NCBI GenBank assembly: GCA_016191345.1
Contig: JACPOU010000055.1
Location: 1-55,843, forward strand
Origin: Chloroflexota bacterium
GTDB lineage: Bacteria > Chloroflexota > Limnocylindria > Limnocylindrales > CSP1-4
DNA: 55,843 nucleotides
Reading direction: 5' to 3'
Under the pieces are notes generated by a model. It was not told the origin of the DNA and ran no database searches. It was given only the letters and a program-made list of their open reading frames with translations. How positions within the stretch are numbered: position 1 is the stretch's first letter; every line of letters begins with the position of its first letter. The translations under genes and the position numbers were made by a program. Shown piece by piece: positions 18,071 to 28,293 of this stretch.

Positions 18071-18796
18071 TCAGCCCCGCATGCGCATTCCGCACTTGGG
18101 GCAGTAGAAGGCGCCGGTCCCCGACTCGAATCCACAGTGCTGGCAGATGGCGCCGCCGCGCTCGCTGATCGAGGTGGCGCGCGCCGAGGTCGCGGCACCG
18201 AGGCTGTGGCCGGTGGCACGCACCTGCTGGTAGAGCGCGCTGAGGAGACGGTTCCCATGGCGTTCCGTGTCGCCACGCTGCCCCCTGCCTCCCCACCCGA
18301 CCACGGCCCGCACGATCAGGTCGCCCGAGAGCTCGTCCCAGTGACTCGCCAGGCCCCCGACGATGGCGTTGTAATCGGGGTAGCCGGAGGTATCGGTCTG
18401 GCCGTGGAGCAGGGCGCTGACGAGGGTGTCGACGGTCATGTCGACCGCGTCGGTCGACTCGAGGACGTACAGCGTGTGGTGGGCGATGGGGCTTGCCGTG
18501 GATCGGACGGTGATCCACTGCTGGAGTTCGGGCAGGCGGTCGATGTTGGGCGCCGCGTTCGCCAGCTCGTGGCTGACCGGCTCGAGGACCTCGACCGGAG
18601 CGAGGGCGAGGGGCTCCACGATCCCCGGCAGCATCGACTGCATGCGCGGGTCGGCCGGCAGGCGCAACCCGTCGCTGCTGCGCGCCAGGAAGGCGAGCTT
18701 GAGGCTGAACTGCTGGGCGGTGACCTCCTCCTGGACGGGAGTCGGCGGAGGCGGAGGCTCCTCCTCCTTCTTGCGGCTGCGCCTGAGGAATGACAT
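18071..18796 (-). CDS. Zinc-ribbon protein of unknown function
   Basis: 241 residues. A basic/proline N-terminus (MSFLRRSRKKEEEPPPPPTPVQEE) is followed by a helical middle domain, about residues 25-205, with no family I recognise. A C-terminal zinc ribbon (ICQHCGFESGTGAFYCPKCGMRMRG) has four cysteines. The leaderless start is ATG 18796, 7 nt after TAGAAT (18804-18809). It lies between valS and the CpaE-type ATPase on the same strand and could be an accessory of the latter; that is inference from position only. Confidence 0.75.
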   Translation of the reverse strand: MSFLRRSRKKEEEPPPPPTPVQEEVTAQQFSLKLAFLARSSDGLRLPADPRMQSMLPGIVEPLALAPVEVLEPVSHELANAAPNIDRLPELQQWITVRSTASPIAHHTLYVLESTDAVDMTVDTLVSALLHGQTDTSGYPDYNAIVGGLASHWDELSGDLIVRAVVGWGGRGQRGDTERHGNRLLSALYQQVRATGHSLGAATSARATSISERGGAICQHCGFESGTGAFYCPKCGMRMRG

Positions 18797-18803
18797 GCGG
18801 CCG

Positions 18804-18809
18804 ATTCTA
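18804..18809 (-). promoter_or_regulatory. Leaderless -10 box of the zinc-ribbon gene
   Basis: TAGAAT preceded by TGC, with 7 nt to ATG 18796. Confidence 0.5.
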
Positions 18810-18861
18810 GCAGCGCACTCGCGGGGCTCGGGATGGGCCCGCGGGTTGTGCGCGGTGCAGT

Positions 18862-21534
<2,673 letters not shown>

Positions 21535-21540
21535 CGGTCT

Positions 21541-21770
21541 GCCTCCGTGCCCAATGCAAAACCCGTTCGCCGAAGGACGAACGGGTCGTGGTACCACCTT
21601 CGTTCGGCGCCATCGGTCCAGAGCCGATGGAGCCCTCGTTGCCGCGCTATCGGGCGGACCCGGCCGGCTCGCGTGCGACCTTCTCCCTCTCGTGCCGGGG
21701 CGGGCTTGCAGCCTGCGACCCGCCGTCTCTCGCGGTCGGTGGAGGGGTACTCCTCACGGTCAGCGCCGTG
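21541..21770 (-). promoter_or_regulatory. T-box leader of valS
   Basis: On the minus strand the conserved T-box sequence AAGGTGGTACCACG (21600-21587) contains UGGU, which pairs with the ACCA end of uncharged tRNA. It is followed by an intrinsic terminator. Further 5' are the stem I signature GGAGTACCCC and, in GAGAAGGTCGCA, a GUC valine codon (21679-21677) in the position expected for the specifier. A stem-III-like hairpin GGCTCCATCGG/CCGATGGCGCC lies between. The presence of valS directly downstream supports a Val-specific, terminating T-box. Confidence 0.88.
21556..21586 (-). terminator. T-box intrinsic terminator
   Basis: The 9-bp perfect stem ACCCGTTCG/CGAACGGGT (21586-21578 / 21569-21561) is followed by TTTTGC on the minus strand. 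Its 5' arm overlaps the 3' side of the antiterminator, as in classical T-boxes. Confidence 0.85.
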
Positions 21771-21776
21771 GGCGGG

Positions 21777-21805
21777 AGTCTAGCACCCGCCCCGCGCTGC
21801 GTCAG
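21777..21805 (-). promoter_or_regulatory. valS promoter
   Basis: -10 TAGACT (21782-21777) preceded by TGC, a 17-nt spacer and -35 CTGACG (21805-21800). The -35 lies inside the 16-bp direct repeat that borders the mobile element. Confidence 0.65.
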
Positions 21806-21815
21806 CCGGCCTTGG
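21800..21815 (+). repeat. Left direct repeat of the mobile element
   Basis: CGTCAGCCGGCCTTGG, identical to 24967-24982. The right copy is the last five codons plus stop of the coiled-coil gene; the left copy is therefore a duplicated target or attachment core. Confidence 0.85.
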
Positions 21816-21849
21816 GGTTAGGAGATAAGAGAGGGGAAATGTCGCACCC
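21816..21849 (+). repeat. Left terminal inverted repeat
   Basis: 34 bp beginning GGTTAGGAGATAAG and ending in GGGGAAATGTCGCACCC. It is the inverse of 24933-24966 with four mismatches, at position 3 and positions 15-17. Confidence 0.85.
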
Positions 21850-21899
21850 TGGCGTTGGGTACAGCGAGGGGGGTCCTAGCGCTTCCTCAGGCCGCGGTG

Positions 21900-23585
21900 T
21901 CAGAGCTCGTCGCTTGATTCCTCGTCGTGAAGTCGCTGCAACTCCGCTCGAGTACTGTTCGTGCTCCTAGCTTGAGTCCAGGTGAATTCTTCCAGGCGGT
22001 TTTGATCCAGCATCTCATGGGCAAGCAGAATGCGTCGAGCTTCCTCGAAGCTCGACGCGGCCCCAGCCACGTTTCCTGCCGACCAGCGGTCGTGGGCACT
22101 TCGCAGGAGCGGGGCGGCTTCACCTTGGGCTTGCGCTGATCGCCTTATGGACACGACGAACTCACCGATCGCTGGTCCAGTCGGGAAGCCGGGTTTCACC
22201 GGTGCCGACTTTGCTCTTGTTCGAATCTCCTCATCCGTCCACTCGGCCATGAGGCTTTCACCGACCTGCGCCGCCTTGCCTACCTTGGCTGACAACAATG
22301 CGAGGTAGCGTTCAACCCGCCGCTGATTCGACGCCCGCACGCGCCGCAAGTCGGTCGGCGGCCCGGCCTGGGGTGTGGAGAGGGCGTCGGGGGCAGATCG
22401 TCGGCCGGCATCCGCGAGCGGTGGAGTCATCGCCTCACTCGTCTGACTATTGGAGCGACCCTCGAGACCAATGCGAGCTAGATCCTCCTGAAAGCCGTGG
22501 AGAAAACTCAGAAGAACCACGACAGGTGGAGATGCGAACGCGACATCTACCACATGCGACGTGCCACGGAGAACCGTGAAGCGGACGAACTCTTCAAACG
22601 CCGGGTGCCAGACGAAGTACTCCTTCGCTCGGAGCCCGCCGCGCTTCTCCACGCGGCATCGTGCTGCTTCAGCCAGGTCCAGCAGCCGCGTGAGCTGCAA
22701 ACGACCCCTGAGCTCATCGCGAAGCCCAATGGTGTCGAATCCTCGGTTCTCCTGCAGCAACCGAGCGGCGCGCTCATATTCGAAAACCATCGCCGAGAAA
22801 GCCTCGAAGGCGGGATCGCTCCATGTGAGATGCGGAGGATCGCTGTCGATGCGAGCGAGGGTGATCCCATTCCGCGCAAGTATCTGCGCGCCGGTTTGAG
22901 GGTCCGCAACGATCTTCACGCCTGCAGACTCAAGCGCAGCGAACACCTCGGGCGGCAATCGCAGAGGCTGGCGGTGCGCCTGGGGTGTGGGGAGGTCCCC
23001 AAAACCTGTCGCTCGGGAAGCTTCGATCGGCCCCGGGTCTGGGCTAGCCTTCTGCGCGGCGTCCGCCTCGAGAATCTCCTCCTTCGTGATGCCGAGATAG
23101 GTCAGGCACCCGATCGTGGAGTCCACCTCCAAGCGGTACGCGTCAACTAACGACGTCGGATCTTCGTGGGCTTGCCCGATCAACTTCCCAACCGCCCAGA
23201 GGGCCAAGGCAACGTCACCGCGTTCAGGCGCCGGAAGTCTGTCAAGGACAGGGCGAAAGGCATCGAGCGGCGCGGCCAGATTCGACCGCGACACACGCTG
23301 CACGATCCATGGGAATCTCAGGAGCTCCCCGGCAGCCTCCCTAACAAGTGGCGTCCGGGCGGACTGACGGACCACCGAGGGCAACTGCGGGAGGGCGTCG
23401 ATTTCCTCCGGGTTAACGTCGCCGTCGGCTTTCGCCACCATTAGCGCGACCGCCACGCAGGCCTCGGCCAGTCGAAGCTCGTCGGTGTCCGCCGGTGCGG
23501 TCGGGCCATAGCCTGCGATTGACCAGCCGCTGTCGGAGGCGTCCTCCTGGTGATTCTTGGTCTTATCCCACTTGTGGCTGCCCAC
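21900..23585 (-). CDS. TerB-like domain protein (mobile-element cargo)
   Basis: 561 residues. Residues about 37-70 (LRLAEACVAVALMVAKADGDVNPEEIDAL) match the helix-DG-helix pattern of the TerB fold. The rest, about 150-560, is helical and not assigned. It includes a region around 200-350 (LPPEVFAALESAGVKIVADPQTGAQILARNG...GLRAKEYFVWHPAFEEFVRF) and a C-terminal segment with FEEARRILLAHEML. TerB-domain proteins occur in tellurite-resistance and in stress or phage-defence gene clusters; the function here is unknown. The start is GTG 23585, about 40 nt downstream of its promoter. Codon use differs from the chromosomal genes. Confidence 0.75.
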   Translation of the reverse strand: MGSHKWDKTKNHQEDASDSGWSIAGYGPTAPADTDELRLAEACVAVALMVAKADGDVNPEEIDALPQLPSVVRQSARTPLVREAAGELLRFPWIVQRVSRSNLAAPLDAFRPVLDRLPAPERGDVALALWAVGKLIGQAHEDPTSLVDAYRLEVDSTIGCLTYLGITKEEILEADAAQKASPDPGPIEASRATGFGDLPTPQAHRQPLRLPPEVFAALESAGVKIVADPQTGAQILARNGITLARIDSDPPHLTWSDPAFEAFSAMVFEYERAARLLQENRGFDTIGLRDELRGRLQLTRLLDLAEAARCRVEKRGGLRAKEYFVWHPAFEEFVRFTVLRGTSHVVDVAFASPPVVVLLSFLHGFQEDLARIGLEGRSNSQTSEAMTPPLADAGRRSAPDALSTPQAGPPTDLRRVRASNQRRVERYLALLSAKVGKAAQVGESLMAEWTDEEIRTRAKSAPVKPGFPTGPAIGEFVVSIRRSAQAQGEAAPLLRSAHDRWSAGNVAGAASSFEEARRILLAHEMLDQNRLEEFTWTQARSTNSTRAELQRLHDEESSDEL

Positions 23586-23632
23586 GACCTGTCTCCGCCT
23601 TGGGGACCTGACGTCAGATTGACCTGTGGCAG

Positions 23633-23654
23633 AGTCTAGTCGCCCCGGGGCGAC
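23633..23654 (-). promoter_or_regulatory. TerB promoter with palindromic operator candidate
   Basis: -10 TAGACT (23638-23633) is directly abutted by the perfect 16-bp palindrome GTCGCCCCGGGGCGAC (23639-23654), which fills the whole space between -10 and -35. A repressor dimer bound here would block polymerase. The regulator is not identified. Confidence 0.5.
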
Positions 23655-23687
23655 GTGCGACTTGGGCTCCCAAGTACGATCTCGAGG

Positions 23688-23828
23688 TTGGTCGAGAGAA
23701 ACCTGCTTCTGGTCCTGGGCGCCGGTGTATCCGCAGACCTATTCCCGACACCTTCAGTCACTAACTCGGCGACCCCCACCCTCTGGACGCGTTTCTCGCG
23801 TCGGGGCAGTAGGTCGGCGGGCCGATGA
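23688..23828 (+). pseudogene. Fragment of a SIR2-like gene (N-terminus only)
   Basis: A frame of 46 codons starting at TTG 23688 with GAGG just before it. Residues 2-20, VERNLLLVLGAGVSADLFP, match the start of SIR2-like NAD-binding domains, where a hydrophobic strand leads into GAGVSxD. After that the sequence turns into basic low-quality residues and stops at 23826-23828. SIR2 proteins in defence systems are NADases of several hundred residues, so this would be a deletion remnant. The match is short and could be chance. Confidence 0.4.
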
Positions 23829-23959
23829 GCGCGCGATGAGTCGTGGAATTAGCGCCGGGTTACCTCGTCGGTGTCATCCGATCACATTGAGATGAGCGGC
23901 CTCCCGATGCTCCGTTTGACCTGCCGAAGCGAGAATGGGTAAACCGTGGTATTGCCGGG

Positions 23960-24082
23960 GTGACGCCAGCAACAAGGATTCAAGAGATGTTGGAGGCGGA
24001 ACCGATGAAGCAGGAGCGCGAACGAGTAGCTGACCAGATGAGGAAAGAGGACCGTGCGGCACTGGACCCAGGCAATGGGTAG
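23960..24082 (+). CDS. Possible small charged protein upstream of the HEPN gene
   Basis: 40 codons from GTG 23960 (ATG 23987 is an alternative), reading MTPATRIQEMLEAEPMKQER and ending ADQMRKEDRAALDPGNG. The frame is open back to 23891 and reads like protein (DERPPDAPFDLPKREWVNRG), but that part has no start codon. It overlaps the HEPN start by 29 nt. It could be an antitoxin-like partner, a leader peptide or a broken gene; no family is recognised. Confidence 0.3.
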   Translation: MTPATRIQEMLEAEPMKQERERVADQMRKEDRAALDPGNG

Positions 24083-24920
24083 CGAGCCTGAGGGGCTGAC
24101 GCTAAAGGGCGCGGATGACTCCGTAGTTCCGGAGGAGTTGCGCGTCTGGATCCTCCAATTCGAGGAGCAGTTCCGGGGTGCTCTTGAAGAGACGTATGGA
24201 GAAATGCCGTCAGAGTTCCGAGACTACGTTCTGCCACATCTGCCAGTGGCTCAGTGGAATCTGCCCGCATTTGCTGAATCGTACGTAGCCGGTGGGTGGC
24301 CTCCCGAGCGTCTGGGCAAGGTCATGGCGATGCTCATGGACATTAAGCTCGAGCTCTACTACCTAATAGAGGTGGACCTCGGCTTGTACAACCGGCTGTA
24401 CCACGGCCCGATCAACGCAGATCCGGGCAGAGCTGAATCACCGCGCCTCCGCCTGGTACGCCAGTCAATTGATCAGTCCGTAATTGGAAAGGTCCGAATC
24501 CTTTGGGAGAGGATCATGCGATTCATCTACTACTTCGAGTTCGGTCGAGAACCCGAAGGGAAGTCAGTTCAGCGCCGGTTCTTCCGGGACATACCTGAGT
24601 CGAATCCTCGCTGGGGCTGGATGGCTCCGTATCGCGCCATGATCGAGCGGTATGACGAGGACTTCCGAACCCCGGAATTCCACCAGGGCTCGAAGCTGCG
24701 GACGGAGCTCCACGGAAGTCCCCGTCTTGACGCGAACGACCTAATGGCGCCACTCAACCATGCTGTGAACACTATCTGGCATAACGCGATGGAGAACGTC
24801 AAGCACGGAACCTCGTTCGTCTTCGGAGGCTTGCATGAGCCGTGGGAGAAATGGTCGCAGTGGGTTGATCAGGTAAGGTCAGGCGAGCCTGCGGACGGAA
24901 CTCGGGAGGCGGATCACTAG
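24054..24920 (+). CDS. Probable HEPN-domain protein, Cthe_2314-like (mobile-element cargo)
   Basis: 288 residues, mostly helical. The segment SVIGKVRILWERIMRFIYYFEFGRE (142-166) and RTPEFHQGSKLRTELHG (205-221) resemble the Cthe_2314-type HEPN family. RTPEFH supplies the R-x4-H motif (Arg205, His210) that forms the RNase site in active HEPN proteins. A following helix pair (LNHAVNTIWHNAMENVKHG) completes the bundle. HEPN proteins are often RNase toxins or defence effectors. GTG 24054 has AAAGAGG three bases upstream; ATG 24075 is a weaker option. The gene ends 12 nt before the right terminal repeat, so it belongs to the element. Confidence 0.65.
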   Translation: MRHWTQAMGSEPEGLTLKGADDSVVPEELRVWILQFEEQFRGALEETYGEMPSEFRDYVLPHLPVAQWNLPAFAESYVAGGWPPERLGKVMAMLMDIKLELYYLIEVDLGLYNRLYHGPINADPGRAESPRLRLVRQSIDQSVIGKVRILWERIMRFIYYFEFGREPEGKSVQRRFFRDIPESNPRWGWMAPYRAMIERYDEDFRTPEFHQGSKLRTELHGSPRLDANDLMAPLNHAVNTIWHNAMENVKHGTSFVFGGLHEPWEKWSQWVDQVRSGEPADGTREADH

Positions 24921-24932
24921 CCGATTTGCCGG

Positions 24933-24966
24933 GGGTGCGACATTTCCCCCTCCTTATCTCCTATCC
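24933..24966 (-). repeat. Right terminal inverted repeat
   Basis: Inverse copy of 21816-21849, 30 of 34 positions identical. It directly abuts the right copy of the direct repeat. Confidence 0.85.
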
Positions 24967-24982
24967 CGTCAGCCGGCCTTGG
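24967..24982 (+). repeat. Right direct repeat (3' end of coiled-coil gene)
   Basis: CGTCAGCCGGCCTTGG, identical to 21800-21815. On the minus strand it contains the last codons and the TGA stop of the gene at 24969-26114. Confidence 0.85.
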
Positions 24983-26114
24983 CTGCCTTGCCGACCTTGA
25001 CGCGCAGGGTCCCGTTGTCGCGCTCGATCTCCACACCCTCGCCCTCGATGGCGCGGATGGCGCGGCCGAGGTCGAAGGCGGGCGCGTGGGTGGCGGTGTA
25101 CACGAACTCGCCGCCCGGGCCCAGGCCGAGCGTCACGCTGCGGATCCCGTCGACCTTCTCGAGTGACTGCTTGAAGGAGGTGATGGCGCCGAAGCTGCCC
25201 AGCCCGTGGACCTGGATCGAGGTCGCCTGATCGGCAACCGGCTCGGCGACAACAGGCTCAGCCGGCACCACGTCGGCGCTGGACGCGTCGGTCGCCGAGG
25301 CGACGCCGTTGCGCTCTGCGGCGGGGGCACCGTCGACCGGGCCGGCGACCGGCTTGGCCGGCTCGGCGGCCTCGGGCTTGGCGGGCTCGGCGGTCGGAGC
25401 CTGGGCGGTCGGCTTGGCGGCCACCGGCTCAGCGGCCGCTTCGGCTGCGGGAGCCTCGGCGGTCGGAGCCTCGGCTGCGGGAGCCTCGGCAGTCGGAGCC
25501 TCGGTGACGGACTCGACCATGGGCTCGGCGGTCGGAGCCTCGGCGACGGACTCGACCATCGGCTCGGCGGTCGGCTCGGCTGGCTGCGCCTCAGCGGGGG
25601 CAGCGGCAGCCATTCGCGGTGCGGCCAGGGCCGGCGGCGCCTTTGCGGCCCACGGCGAGGGCATGCGTCGCGCGGCCGCGGCGAAGGCGGCGGGATCCTG
25701 GATCCCCTCCAGCCCCTCGATGAAGTCCGCGACCTGGCGCTCGTAGGCGTCCGCTCGCGCGGCGAGGGCGGCGTGCTCGGCGGTGTTGGCGGCGGCCAGC
25801 TCGGCGAGCTCCTGGTCCAGCTGTCCACCACGGGCCTGGACCTTGCGGAGGGCCTCGGCGCGGATCCGCTCGATCTCGGCGCGCTCCCAGGAGCCGACGC
25901 CGGTGATCTCCGCCTCGGCGTGCTGACGCAGCGCGGCCTCGCGGGCGGCGCGGGCCATGTCCAGCTGACCGGCCTCGGTCTCGACCGCCTCGCGCATCTC
26001 CGCGAGGGTCCGGTCGCGCGTCGCCTCAACGACCCGGCGCATGGCGTCCACCAGGCTGCGCAGGAAGTCGCTTGGCGCCTGGTCGGGGGTCGGCTCCGGA
26101 GGGTTCGAACTCAT
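24969..26114 (-). CDS. Coiled-coil protein with Ala/Pro/Glu repeats and a small C-terminal domain
   Basis: 381 residues, not assigned to a named family. Residues about 15-150 are a long heptad-rich coiled coil (RRVVEATRDRTLAEMREAVETEAGQLD...). Then comes about 120 residues of APTAEP/TAEPMVESV repeats, and last a compact domain (IQVHGLGSFGAITSFKQSLEKVDGIRSVTLGLG...FDLGRAIRAIEGEGVEIERDNGTLRVKVG). That domain has the beta-alpha-beta-beta-alpha-beta look of an HMA/ferredoxin-like fold, but without CxxC. The leader carries AAGGA before ATG 26114. The mobile element is inserted exactly at its stop codon without changing the protein. Confidence 0.75.
   Translation of the reverse strand: MSSNPPEPTPDQAPSDFLRSLVDAMRRVVEATRDRTLAEMREAVETEAGQLDMARAAREAALRQHAEAEITGVGSWERAEIERIRAEALRKVQARGGQLDQELAELAAANTAEHAALAARADAYERQVADFIEGLEGIQDPAAFAAAARRMPSPWAAKAPPALAAPRMAAAAPAEAQPAEPTAEPMVESVAEAPTAEPMVESVTEAPTAEAPAAEAPTAEAPAAEAAAEPVAAKPTAQAPTAEPAKPEAAEPAKPVAGPVDGAPAAERNGVASATDASSADVVPAEPVVAEPVADQATSIQVHGLGSFGAITSFKQSLEKVDGIRSVTLGLGPGGEFVYTATHAPAFDLGRAIRAIEGEGVEIERDNGTLRVKVGKAAKAG
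25440..25585 (-). repeat. Tandem repeats encoding APTAEAPAAE / TAEPMVESV units
   Basis: Two near-identical units of about 30 bp (GGGAGCCTCGGCGGTCGGAG type on the plus strand) and two of about 39 bp containing GACGGACTCGACCAT. They lie within the coiled-coil gene and are likely to vary in copy number. Confidence 0.6.
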
Positions 26115-26253
26115 CGCGTTGGTGGTTCCTTGCGGTGGCGTCTGGGTGGTTTGGCTCGGGAGTCATGCTAGCGCGGGGTTGGTGCGTCAACGCCCCGACC
26201 GAAAGTACCTTGACGACCGGGCCACTGGTACCGGCGCGCGGATCGCGGAAGGG

Positions 26254-27552
<1,299 letters not shown>

Positions 27553-27559
27553 CGGTCCG

Positions 27560-27565
27560 AGGATA
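27560..27565 (-). promoter_or_regulatory. Leaderless -10 box of clpX
   Basis: TATCCT preceded by TGC, with 7 nt to ATG 27552. Confidence 0.5.
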
Positions 27566-27621
27566 GCACGCGCTTGGCAGCCTTCCGGCTATCAACCGAT
27601 GGTCCCGGCTGGCATTAACCG

Positions 27622-28107
27622 GTGCCTCCTGTCATCGCCCAGGCGCCGATGGAGTCCCCGATCGGCCGGCTGTGGGTCGCCGTCTCGCCCCGCGGCCTCG
27701 TCTCCATCGCGCGCGGCGACCTCCCGGAGGATGCGCCGTCAGCCGTCGACCTCGACGCGGTGGCGCCCGCCATCGCGGAGCTAGAGGCATATTTCGCGGG
27801 ACGGCTGCGCGCCTTCTCTGTGCCCCTCGACCTGCGCGACGCCGGGGCGTTCGACGTGGCCGTATGGATGGCTGCGCGGCAGATCCCCTACGGCGAGACC
27901 GTCTCGTACGGCGACCTGGCCGCGATGGCCGGGTACGCCCGCGCGGCGCGAGCCACTGGCGGCGCCATGTCCCGCTGTCCTCTCTCGCCGGTGGTGCCAT
28001 GCCATCGGGTCATCCATGCGGACGGCTCGATCCGCGGGTGGGGCTCCGACCTCTGGATCAAGCGCTGGCTCCTGGACCTCGAACGGAGCGGCGCAACCCT
28101 GGTGTGA
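27622..28107 (+). CDS. ogt: Methylated-DNA-protein cysteine methyltransferase
   Basis: 161 residues. The acceptor cysteine is Cys127 in PVVPCHRVIHADGSIRGWGS, and the helix-turn-helix part reads IPYGETVSYGDLAAMAGYARAARATGGAMSRCPLSPV. It transfers the methyl group from O6-methylguanine to itself. The N-terminal domain is short, as in Ogt-type enzymes. GTG 27622 is the longest start; ATG 27649 (MESPIGRL) is equally plausible, because the conserved sequence begins there. It is inserted divergently between clpX and clpP. Confidence 0.94.
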   Translation: MPPVIAQAPMESPIGRLWVAVSPRGLVSIARGDLPEDAPSAVDLDAVAPAIAELEAYFAGRLRAFSVPLDLRDAGAFDVAVWMAARQIPYGETVSYGDLAAMAGYARAARATGGAMSRCPLSPVVPCHRVIHADGSIRGWGSDLWIKRWLLDLERSGATLV

Positions 28108-28131
28108 CCTGGTCTTCCATAAGCCTGGCTG

Positions 28132-28265
28132 CTGCTCGTGCACTGAATCGCCGGCTGTGGCGCCGCCTCATAAGCCCCAGTGATCACATGGCACCCGAAC
28201 CGTGCGATCGGTGCACGAGCAGTAGTGGGACTGCTTGCCACGCAGGCACCCAGGATGGTGGCAAG
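28132..28265. terminator. Paired inverted repeats between convergent ogt and clpP
   Basis: A perfect 12-bp inverted repeat, CTGCTCGTGCAC (28132-28143) / GTGCACGAGCAG (28211-28222), then a 9-bp one, GCTTGCCAC (28232-28240) / GTGGCAAGC (28257-28265). They sit between converging genes and could act as a bidirectional terminator. The 67-nt loop of the first repeat is long for this. Confidence 0.45.
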
Positions 28266-28293
28266 CGCCAGCGGTCCCGGGTCCGGCCCACGC

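Larger units (their letters stand above)
23586..24053. other. Divergent intergenic region inside the mobile element
   Basis: 468 nt between the TerB-like and HEPN-like genes. It holds the TerB promoter with a palindrome, a short frame resembling a SIR2 N-terminus, and from 23891 an open frame of 63 codons that lacks an early start codon. It looks like a once longer gene set that has been partly deleted. Confidence 0.5.
21816..24966. mobile_element. 3.15 kb element with terminal inverted repeats, no transposase seen
   Basis: It is bounded by 34-bp terminal inverted repeats (21816-21849 and 24933-24966) that agree at about 30 of 34 positions and share the inner core GGGGAAATGTCGCACCC. Outside them is a perfect 16-bp direct repeat. 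The base composition is clearly less GC-rich than the flanks, and codons ending in A/T are frequent. The cargo is a TerB-like gene, a SIR2-like fragment, a small frame and a probable HEPN gene. The insertion point is the stop codon of the gene at 24969-26114, whose reading frame is preserved. No transposase, recombinase or Cas1 is encoded, so it must be moved in trans or be a decayed remnant. A 16-bp duplication is long for DDE transposases. Confidence 0.8.

Noticed and set aside
21535..21597. Longer valS start at 21597
   Set aside because: It would translate the T-box antiterminator and terminator; ATG 21534 has a ribosome-binding site and matches the family start.
21816..24966. Calling the element a casposon
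   Set aside because: The repeat lengths fit, but no Cas1 or polymerase gene is present, so only the similarity of the target duplication is noted.
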